A stretch of 9,562 nucleotides of DNA from Lysobacterales bacterium. Its GTDB lineage: Bacteria > Pseudomonadota > Gammaproteobacteria > Xanthomonadales > SZUA-36. The DNA is taken from NCBI GenBank assembly GCA_026196445.1, contig JAPHTE010000087.1, positions 1 to 9,562 of the forward strand, in the 5' to 3' direction. The translations under genes were made by a program, and so were the position numbers. Below are positions 1-5,411 of the stretch, piece by piece. The notes beneath the pieces were generated by a model. It saw only the letters and a list, made by a program, of their open reading frames with translations, was not told the DNA's origin and searched no databases. Every line of letters begins with the position of its first letter. Position 1 is the first letter of the stretch.

Positions 1-707
1 CACCTGCACTGTCAGCTTTTGTATGCATGACCCGGTACCTGGAGGGCATGCCAGCCGAGGTCGCGTTTCCCCCGGAGCGGCTACACGGTCTGCTGGGTGA
101 ATGCCTGTCCGCGCGGGGCCTGCGGCAACTGCGGATCGCCGAAACCGAAAAATACGCTCACGTGACATTTTTCTTCAACGGTGGTGAGGAACAACTTTTT
201 GCCGGTGAAGAACGGATCCTCGTGCCCTCCCCCAAGGTGGACACGTATGACCTGCAACCTGAAATGAGCTCCGTTGAACTGGCACAAAAACTGGACAACG
301 CCATCCGGGGTGGCACCTTCGACGTCATTATCTGCAATGTTGCCAATCCGGACATGGTTGGACACACCGGCAGCCTGGCTGCCGCAATCGCGGCCGTCGA
401 GGCCGTGGACCACTGTCTCGGTGTGACGTTAGAAGCGGTAAAGGCAAGCCACGGTGAAATGCTCGTCACCGCCGACCACGGCAACGTTGAGCAGATGTCG
501 GACCCGGTTTCCGGCCAGAGTCACACCGCCCACACCAGCAATCCTGTGCCCTTGCTCTATTTTGGCCGACCAGCGACGGCCCTGGAAGGCGGGTCGCTCA
601 GAGATATCGCCCCGACCATGCTCTACCTGCTGGGCATCACCGCGCCTGCCGAGATGACAGGCCGTCCATTGCTGGAACTCGGGCACCAGCCGGCTCCGGA
701 GAATTGA
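1..707 (+). CDS. gpmI: 2,3-bisphosphoglycerate-independent phosphoglycerate mutase, C-terminal part (5' end off window)
   Basis: Interconverts 3-phosphoglycerate and 2-phosphoglycerate in cytosolic glycolysis and gluconeogenesis, using two Mn ions and a phosphoserine intermediate. The frame is open to the left edge (codons from base 3), so the ATG at 27 is an internal Met, not the start. About 234 residues are visible of a family length near 510. Seen in order: ETEKYAHVTFFFNGG (active-site Lys), SPKVDTYDLQPEMS, NPDMVGHTG (Asp and His metal ligands), TADHGN (Asp-His metal ligands) and SHTAHT (His metal ligand), then the family-typical ending DIAPTMLYLLGI...EMTGRPL. The catalytic Ser and other N-terminal ligands lie outside the window. 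One small change is Val where Tyr is usual before ANPDMVGHTG. The TGA stop at 705-707 is 7 bases before envC, so the two are probably cotranscribed. Identification is very secure. Confidence 0.97.
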   Translation, partial: PALSAFVCMTRYLEGMPAEVAFPPERLHGLLGECLSARGLRQLRIAETEKYAHVTFFFNGGEEQLFAGEERILVPSPKVDTYDLQPEMSSVELAQKLDNAIRGGTFDVIICNVANPDMVGHTGSLAAAIAAVEAVDHCLGVTLEAVKASHGEMLVTADHGNVEQMSDPVSGQSHTAHTSNPVPLLYFGRPATALEGGSLRDIAPTMLYLLGITAPAEMTGRPLLELGHQPAPEN

Positions 708-714
708 ACGGACG

Positions 715-1869
715 GTGCTATACAGACTGCTGATAGCCGCGACCGCAGCCGCCTCCCTGGCGCTGAGTTACACCTGCGCTGCGGATGACGGCAATCTCTC
801 CCAAACTGATGCCGAATCCCGGCTCCGGCAATTGACGCAGCAGATCGGTGAACTCAAGAAAGACCTCGAGCAAGCCCGCGGCACACTGTCGCAAGAGCAG
901 CGCGAGCTGGAAGCCGCCGACCTCAGGATCCAGGCCAGCATGCTGGCGCTGCGGCAACTGGAGTTGAAACGGCAGGAACATAGCCGTGAACTCGCAAAGC
1001 TTGAAGATGAACAACAAGAGTACCTGCAAAGTATCGATGAACGCCGCGCAATACTCGCCCGGCAAATCCTGACTGCCTACCGGCTTGGCCGGGAATCCCG
1101 GCTAAAATTGGTACTCAACCAGGACAGTCCCGCCGAGTTGTCAAGAACGCTGGCTTACTATGATTACTTCAGCCGCTCGCAGGCCGAGCAAATTTCCGAG
1201 CTCAGAAAAGTGCTCTTGACGCTCGATGAAATGCAGGCCAGCATCAGCGCGGAACTGTTGGCGCTCGACGAGGTTCAAACACAGCACCAGCAGGTGCTGG
1301 ACCAGATGACCATGCAGCGCGAACAACGCCAGGCAGTGATCGACGAACTGTCAAGGCAGATCGGAACGGACGAACAAAGGCTGGCCGAGTTGCAGCGTAA
1401 CCGCCGGGACCTGGAGGTCCTGTTGCAGAGGTTATCCGATGTGCTGGCGGACATACCGGCCGACCTGGGCCAGCGCCTGGGGCCGGCACAGCTGAAAGGC
1501 AAGCTGCCTATGCCAGTTGACGGCCGTGTCCGTTATTCGTATGGCCAGGCCAGGACGACGGGTTTACATTGGCAAGGCTGGTTGATCGGGGCCGGGGCCG
1601 GCAGCGAGGTCAGGGCTGTCGCTTACGGGCGTGTCGCGTTTTCCGACTGGCTCAGGGGTTATGGTTTACTGATGATCATCGATCACGGGGATGGATTTAT
1701 GACCTTGTACGGGAACAATGAGAGCCTGCTTTTCGAAGTGGGTGACTGGGTGGAGCCTGGCAGTGTTATCAGCACCGTCGGCGCCGGTCCTCTCAGTGGC
1801 ACCGGTTTGTATTTTGAAATCCGCAGGAACGGCAAGGCCTTGGACCCTGCCGTGTGGCTAAATCGCTAG
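715..1869 (+). CDS. envC: Murein hydrolase activator EnvC (coiled coil plus degenerate LytM/M23 domain)
   Basis: Periplasmic factor that, in E. coli, is recruited by FtsEX and activates the amidases AmiA and AmiB to split septal peptidoglycan. The 384-residue protein begins at a GTG with a signal peptide (residues 1 to about 22, cleavage near SYTCA). Residues about 28-245 are charged, heptad-rich coiled coil. Residues about 265-383 are a LytM/M23 domain. The zinc and catalytic positions are lost: HxGxD has become H285-WQG-W289, the usual YxHL is YGNN, and the HLHFE motif is GLYFEIRRNG, close to SLYFEIRRQG of E. coli EnvC. It is therefore predicted to be an activator, not an enzyme. The start is chosen because the signal peptide follows directly and it lies 7 bases after the gpmI stop; the Shine-Dalgarno is weak (GGAG at 698-701, rather distant). 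E. coli EnvC is slightly longer (about 420). Another M23-like protein is unlikely given this gene order. Confidence 0.92.
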   Translation: MLYRLLIAATAAASLALSYTCAADDGNLSQTDAESRLRQLTQQIGELKKDLEQARGTLSQEQRELEAADLRIQASMLALRQLELKRQEHSRELAKLEDEQQEYLQSIDERRAILARQILTAYRLGRESRLKLVLNQDSPAELSRTLAYYDYFSRSQAEQISELRKVLLTLDEMQASISAELLALDEVQTQHQQVLDQMTMQREQRQAVIDELSRQIGTDEQRLAELQRNRRDLEVLLQRLSDVLADIPADLGQRLGPAQLKGKLPMPVDGRVRYSYGQARTTGLHWQGWLIGAGAGSEVRAVAYGRVAFSDWLRGYGLLMIIDHGDGFMTLYGNNESLLFEVGDWVEPGSVISTVGAGPLSGTGLYFEIRRNGKALDPAVWLNR

Positions 1870-1877
1870 GTAAAACC

Positions 1878-3143
1878 ATGATGAAAATCGCAATAAATTC
1901 ACTGCTGGTGCTGCTTGTCGCCACCGCGGCCGCCTGGGCAATCGATGAAGAAGCGCCGGCAACAGGGACACAGCTGACCCTGGACGACATGCGCACCTTC
2001 ACTGACGTGTTCAACCAGATCCGCAACAACTTCGTGGAAGAAACCGACGACCGTGAGCTATTGAACGCCGCCATTCGTGGCATGCTGTCTGAACTGGACC
2101 CGCACTCGTCCTACATGGAGGCCGAGGAGTTCAGGAAAATGGACAATGATTCCCAGGGACGATACAGCGGAATCGGTGTCGAACTGGCCTTGCGCGACAG
2201 GCAAATGCAGGTGGTTTTTGTCATTCAGGATGGTCCTGCGGACCAGGCGGGAATCGTCACGGGCGACGTCATTACTGCCATCGACGGTGCCGATCTGCGC
2301 GGCAGTGATCAGCAACTGGCCATCAACGCCTTGCGCGGTGAGGTCGGCAGCGAGGTCGAGGTCACCGTCCAACACGTGAACGGCGAGGTGTCCACGTACA
2401 CGGTCACCCGTGGCTTCGTCGAGGTGAACAGCGTGTTCAGCCGGCCAGTGGACCGGGACTACGGTTATTTCCAGATCACACATTTCACACGCAAAAGCGC
2501 CGAGGAACTCGCGGAACAAATTGAATACATGCAAGACAACCGCAAGCAACCGTTGAAAGGGATCGTACTGGACCTGCGCGGCAACCCGGGTGGTGTACTC
2601 CAACCCGCCATCGATATCGCCGATGGTTTCCTGGAAAACGGCCTGATCGTGGAAATGCACGGACGGGCCGACTACCAGGCGCAACACAGCGCGCACGCGG
2701 GTAGCTGGCTGACCGGCATCCCGATGGTGGTGCTGGTCGACGGCCGGTCGGCCTCGGCATCCGAGGTGCTGGCCGGGGCCTTGCAGGATCATGGCCGGGC
2801 CTTGATCGTCGGTAAAAAAACCTTTGGCAAGGGTTCGGTGCAATCCGTGCTCAACCTGCGTAACGGTTCGGGCATGCGTCTGACGACGTCGCGTTATTAC
2901 ACACCATCGGGACGTTCGATACAGGCCGAAGGCATCCAGCCGGATATCGAAATCCCATCGGTCCAGGCCATCGAAGCACAGGATAGCCCCAGACGCAAGG
3001 CCGACCTCGACCGCCATCTGGACGGCGAATCGAACCCCGACAGCGAGGCATTTGAGTCAGCGGTCAGCCCGTTCGATGACTACGCGATGTACCAGGCACT
3101 GATCCTGCTCAAAGGCGCTGCCGCACTGAGCCCATCAAATTAA
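1878..3143 (+). CDS. ctpA: Carboxy-terminal processing protease, S41 family (PDZ-containing)
   Basis: Periplasmic serine protease that trims or degrades proteins from the C-terminus; in Pseudomonas, CtpA-type enzymes degrade cell-wall hydrolases. The 421-residue product starts MMKIAINSLL with an N-terminal signal sequence or anchor (residues 3-21). A PDZ domain spans about 95-175 (YSGIGVELALRD, GPADQAGIVTGDVITAIDG). The S41 core follows: LDLRGNPGG (231-239), then VDGRSASASEVLAGALQD with catalytic Ser293, and TFGKGSVQ with Lys318 and Gln322. The Ser-Lys spacing of 25 matches the family. Arg290 stands where Gly or Asn is common, which is tolerated in S41 enzymes. I chose ATG 1878 (or 1881) because AGG at 1868-1870 sits 7 bases upstream and the signal sequence starts at once; a GTG at 1854 would add eight residues and overlap envC. 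It ends convergent to the DUF1820 gene, across a palindrome-rich gap. Confidence 0.95.
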   Translation: MMKIAINSLLVLLVATAAAWAIDEEAPATGTQLTLDDMRTFTDVFNQIRNNFVEETDDRELLNAAIRGMLSELDPHSSYMEAEEFRKMDNDSQGRYSGIGVELALRDRQMQVVFVIQDGPADQAGIVTGDVITAIDGADLRGSDQQLAINALRGEVGSEVEVTVQHVNGEVSTYTVTRGFVEVNSVFSRPVDRDYGYFQITHFTRKSAEELAEQIEYMQDNRKQPLKGIVLDLRGNPGGVLQPAIDIADGFLENGLIVEMHGRADYQAQHSAHAGSWLTGIPMVVLVDGRSASASEVLAGALQDHGRALIVGKKTFGKGSVQSVLNLRNGSGMRLTTSRYYTPSGRSIQAEGIQPDIEIPSVQAIEAQDSPRRKADLDRHLDGESNPDSEAFESAVSPFDDYAMYQALILLKGAAALSPSN

Positions 3144-3149
3144 AAGGCC

Positions 3150-3339
3150 CGGCGGTTTACCGGTGTGGGCTCCCGGCCCCGCAGCCCTTCGGGCTACCCT
3201 TTCCTTCGAGCCGTCTTGACGGGGCCGGCCTTACAGGGCGTCCTGCCCTGGGCGGCCTGCAATGGACATCCCGTCCATTGCTCCCCTGACAACTCTCAGG
3301 ATTCGGTGCTCAGAGGTCACCCACACCGGCAAACCACCG
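3150..3339. repeat. Multi-arm palindromic element of about 190 bases in the ctpA / DUF1820 convergent gap
   Basis: The ends form an inverted repeat: 3150-3169 pairs with 3320-3339 at 18 of 20 positions (mismatches 3153/3336 and 3159/3330). Inside are a perfect 9-base stem CCGGCCCCG (3173-3181) / CGGGGCCGG (3220-3228) enclosing the hairpin AGCCC-TTC-GGGCT (3183-3195); CAGGGC (3234-3239) / GCCCTG (3245-3250); the perfect 9-base GCAATGGAC (3259-3267) / GTCCATTGC (3273-3281) with loop ATCCC; and CCTGA (3285-3289) / TCAGG (3296-3300). Either strand could thus fold into a closed multi-branch structure. No long T-run follows, so it is not a textbook intrinsic terminator, though it may block read-through. 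It begins 6 bases after the ctpA stop. It could be a dispersed repeat, a MITE-like relic or a structured RNA; I cannot tell which from one copy. Confidence 0.7.
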
Positions 3340-3350
3340 AGTCTTTATGT

Positions 3351-3380
3351 GTAGGAGCAACCGGCGCAGCCGGTCGCGAT
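3351..3380 (+). repeat. REP-like palindrome with GTAG foot
   Basis: GTAGGAGC is followed by an imperfect hairpin: GCAACCGGC (3357-3365), loop GCA (3366-3368), GCCGGTCGC (3369-3377), with one A-C mismatch, then GAT. A GTAG tetranucleotide at the foot of a GC-rich stem, in the form GTAGGAGC...GCGAT, is characteristic of the REP sequences of Pseudomonas, Stenotrophomonas and relatives, which are thought to be spread by RAYT (Y1-type) transposases. No RAYT gene is in this window. REPs usually sit in gaps like this one, between convergent genes. Confidence 0.6.
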
Positions 3381-3415
3381 ACGTGGCCAATAGGTTTGCT
3401 GGAATTGCTTACGAA

Positions 3416-3522
3416 GCTGTGCCGGAGTGTTCCTTACCCGGGACCGTAATTCGTCGGGATACGAATTATCGAGCGCCCAGGGACGGCTTGAGCGTGTCCC
3501 GGGAAGGAATGCCCGGCACAGC
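3416..3522. repeat. Nested long inverted repeat 3' of the DUF1820 gene
   Basis: Outer arms: GCTGTGCCGG (3416-3425) pairs with CCGGCACAGC (3513-3522), TTCCTT (3430-3435) with AAGGAA (3504-3509), and CCCGGGAC (3437-3444) with GTCCCGGG (3496-3503). That gives 24 paired bases, interrupted by a small internal loop (AGTG opposite TGC) and one bulged A (3436). The enclosed segment has a second perfect stem, TAATTCGT (3447-3454) / ACGAATTA (3461-3468), with loop CGGGAT. It lies 20 bases after the DUF1820 stop on that gene's strand and could end its transcript, but no U-tract follows the stem. It looks like a dispersed repeat or a structured 3' end; a single copy cannot decide. Confidence 0.65.
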
Positions 3523-3542
3523 CAAAGACCAAGTGAGCTAAA

Positions 3543-3881
3543 TCAGGAACGGGTGCGGCTGCCCGGCTGAACCGGAAAAGGGGTGACCTTCTCGCCGCTT
3601 TCCTGGTCGCGGATGACCGCCTGGCCCTTTTTCCTGACCTGCTCGACACGTAACACGCTGTGCAACGGCAGGTGCAGCAGTTCGACGCCGTCGAACTCGT
3701 CACGCATTCTTTCTTCGGTCGGGTCAACGACCATGGAGTCCTTTTCACCAAACACGAGTCCCGATATCTCGACAAAACCGAGCAGGCCGCTGGTGCAAAC
3801 TCCCGTGCAATACAGTTCATAAACCTTGCCGTGGTTCAGGAACGCTACCCTGAACAGTTTTTCTTTATCTGTTTTGCTCAT
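3543..3881 (-). CDS. DUF1820 family protein, function unknown
   Basis: A 112-residue predicted cytosolic protein without signal peptide or membrane segment. The first 80 residues match my memory of the DUF1820 family, which is largely gammaproteobacterial: FRVAFLNHGKVYELYC near the start, then GLLGFVEISGLVFGE (about 33-46), VVDPTEERMRDEFDGV (about 51-66) and a basic segment LHSVLRVEQVRKKG (about 73-86). The tail is Pro/Arg/Ser-rich and probably disordered. No catalytic motif is visible, and I know of no established biochemical role. The ATG at 3881-3879 is preceded by GGGATAAC on its own strand, a plausible ribosome site. It starts 3 bases after the rhomboid stop, so it is almost certainly translated from the same transcript and is the last gene of that group. 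Confidence 0.8.
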   Translation of the reverse strand: MSKTDKEKLFRVAFLNHGKVYELYCTGVCTSGLLGFVEISGLVFGEKDSMVVDPTEERMRDEFDGVELLHLPLHSVLRVEQVRKKGQAVIRDQESGEKVTPFPVQPGSRTRS

Positions 3882-3884
3882 CTG

Positions 3885-4571
3885 TTATCCCAACTTGACG
3901 TGCCCCATGGCGCGTACCAACAAGGTGAATATCAAACCCAGTGTAAACCCAGCCATATGTGTCCACCAGGCCACTATTCCCGTTATGGGGCCTAACACGC
4001 TATAAACCAACTGCAGCGTGAACCATGAACCGATGACCAGCACCGCAGGGACACGCGTGAACTGCAGGTACAAGCCCAGCGGCAACAACATGCCAATTCG
4101 GCGGAATGGGAACAGCCCAAGGTAAGCGCCGACCACGGCCGAAACTGCGCCACTGGCACCGATGATGGATGATGCAAGGTCCGGTACACGGTTGGCGACG
4201 AACAGGTTGGCCAGTGCACCGCCGGCGATAAACACGACCAGCATACCCAGCTTACCCAGACGGCGTTCCAGCGCCAGGCCGAATACCCAGAGGTAAACCA
4301 TGTTACCCACCAGGTGCAACCAACTGGCGTGGATGAACAATGCACTGAACAGGACCAGTAAATGCTGGTTTTTCCATCCACCAGGTTGATCCAACAGCGG
4401 GTTCAGTTCTACCGGAATTACACCACCCAGTTCGAGCATGGCCTGCTGGGCCAACGGGCTCATTCCCATGTGCAGCAGTTTTGCGCCGCAACACAGAAAA
4501 ATAATGGTCACCGTGACCCACGGGAAAGTGGGTGAAGGTTTCGACCAGTGGGTGACGATACCGGTACTCAT
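3885..4571 (-). CDS. Rhomboid family intramembrane serine protease
   Basis: Inner-membrane protease predicted to cut transmembrane segments of membrane proteins. The 228-residue protein has about six hydrophobic segments (starting near residues 17, 72, 91, 110, 138 and 175-215). The catalytic set is complete: FIHASWLHLVGNM gives His86 and Asn90 (oxyanion side), IIGASGAVSAVVGAYLGLFP holds the nucleophile Ser140 in GxSG, and WWTHMAGFTLGL holds the catalytic His205. The GAYLGLFP segment after the serine and the AWWTHMAGF ending are typical of the ordinary PF01694 rhomboids. This argues against the rhombosortase branch, although that branch would suit a type II secretion neighbourhood. It lies 22 bases after gspB and 3 bases before the DUF1820 gene. 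The ribosome site is weak. Substrate unknown. Confidence 0.93.
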   Translation of the reverse strand: MSTGIVTHWSKPSPTFPWVTVTIIFLCCGAKLLHMGMSPLAQQAMLELGGVIPVELNPLLDQPGGWKNQHLLVLFSALFIHASWLHLVGNMVYLWVFGLALERRLGKLGMLVVFIAGGALANLFVANRVPDLASSIIGASGAVSAVVGAYLGLFPFRRIGMLLPLGLYLQFTRVPAVLVIGSWFTLQLVYSVLGPITGIVAWWTHMAGFTLGLIFTLLVRAMGHVKLG

Positions 4572-4593
4572 CGCCAGTATGACCAGACGGGAC

Positions 4594-5400
4594 TCAGCGT
4601 TTTACCAGGAATTTATACAAGCGGTAACTGAACACGATGCCGTCGCGGCGTATTTCCTCGACCACCAACCCCGGCCGGGTACTATCACCTTCACCCAGGC
4701 GCTGCCCGTCGATGAGGGCAAAGCGTTGCGCCGGGTCTTCGTTGTACACCAGTACGCTGTACCTGATCTCTGGCACCTCGCTGCGGACTGAATCAGGCAA
4801 CTCCCAGTACCCGATCGGTTCGGGAATATGCGGTGTAGCCGGTTCTACTGGTTTGACGGAAGCCCCTGCTGCAGATGCAGCCGGTGGGCTGGCGGTGCTT
4901 ACAGGCTCCCGGTTCTCCACGCCACTTTTCGAAGTACCGCTCGCACCGGTTTCCCCACCACCCGGGTTCCGGTCCGATGGTGAGCCCGCCGTGGCCAAAC
5001 CAGGTGTACTGGCTGCAGGTGCCTGGTAAGTTTCGACCGGCGTTCTTTGTTGCCGGGGGGTCGATGTGTCTGAGGGCCGGATTGCCTGCGCTGGGCTGGG
5101 TTTACTCTCGTCTGTATTGTTCTCTGACCGTGTACGATCAGCAGCGGCCCGGTCACCGCCGGTACGCGCCTGTGTCGTCGACAAGGTTACGGGCGGTTGG
5201 TAAAAACCTTCGGGCAACCGGTATTGGCGCCAGGTAACCCAGCCGCTCACGATCAACGCTACGGCGATCATGGCCACCAGCCAACCGGTTCTCAGCGGCT
5301 CCGGACCGGACCGGACCTGTTCCCCGCTGTGAATGGTTGGTACCTGTACTTTTTTTCTGTTCTTTTCGGTCTTTCGAAGTGCTTCGAGAAGTATGGACAT
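4594..5400 (-). CDS. gspB: General secretion pathway protein B (GspB/ExeB-type)
   Basis: Partner of GspA; in Aeromonas the ExeAB complex binds peptidoglycan and is needed to assemble the type II secretin ExeD/GspD in the outer membrane. The 268-residue protein starts MSILLEALRKTEKNRKK, the typical short cytosolic head, followed by one membrane segment (about 39-57). A long low-complexity periplasmic linker rich in Pro, Ser, Thr, Ala and Gly runs from about 70 to 195. The conserved C-terminal GspB domain is at about 197-267: YWELPDSVRSEVPEIRYSVLVYNEDPAQRFALIDGQRLGEGD, then GLVVEEIRRDGIVFSYRLYKFLV (given here as two adjacent pieces of one domain). The linker spans the wall and is expected to vary between species. 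The start is 11 bases after the gspA stop; the Shine-Dalgarno is poor, which fits translational coupling. Confidence 0.9.
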   Translation of the reverse strand: MSILLEALRKTEKNRKKVQVPTIHSGEQVRSGPEPLRTGWLVAMIAVALIVSGWVTWRQYRLPEGFYQPPVTLSTTQARTGGDRAAADRTRSENNTDESKPSPAQAIRPSDTSTPRQQRTPVETYQAPAASTPGLATAGSPSDRNPGGGETGASGTSKSGVENREPVSTASPPAASAAGASVKPVEPATPHIPEPIGYWELPDSVRSEVPEIRYSVLVYNEDPAQRFALIDGQRLGEGDSTRPGLVVEEIRRDGIVFSYRLYKFLVKR

Positions 5401-5411
5401 GGTCAGGTCTG

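Noticed and set aside
27..707. Treating ATG 27 as the start of a short phosphoglycerate mutase
   Set aside because: The frame stays open to the left edge and the upstream codons (PALSAFVC) continue the protein; a 226-residue version would lack the catalytic serine domain.
1854..1877. GTG 1854 as the ctpA start
   Set aside because: It would place eight polar residues before the signal sequence and overlap envC; ATG 1878 has AGG at a good distance.
2058..3017. A 319-codon minus-strand frame opposite ctpA
   Set aside because: It is fully antisense to a strongly conserved S41 protease and has no recognisable protein motifs; GC-rich coding sequence often leaves such shadow frames.
3144..3200. 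A standard intrinsic terminator right after ctpA
   Set aside because: There are GC-rich stems but no following T-run on the plus strand.
3150..3339. Integron attC site, tRNA gene or CRISPR array in the palindromic block
   Set aside because: The ends lack attC core sites (GTTRRRY/RYYYAAC), no tRNA cloverleaf with a T-loop is seen, and there are no regularly spaced direct repeats.
3165..3449. A 94-codon plus-strand frame in the ctpA / DUF1820 gap
   Set aside because: It runs straight through the palindromic element and REP-like hairpin, shows no recognisable domain, has no good ribosome site, and its composition follows the repeat arms.
3885..4571. Rhombosortase (GlyGly-CTERM processing) identity for the rhomboid
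   Set aside because: The serine motif IIGASGAVSAVVGAYLGLFP and AWWTHMAGF ending fit ordinary rhomboids; only the gspAB neighbourhood suggested it.
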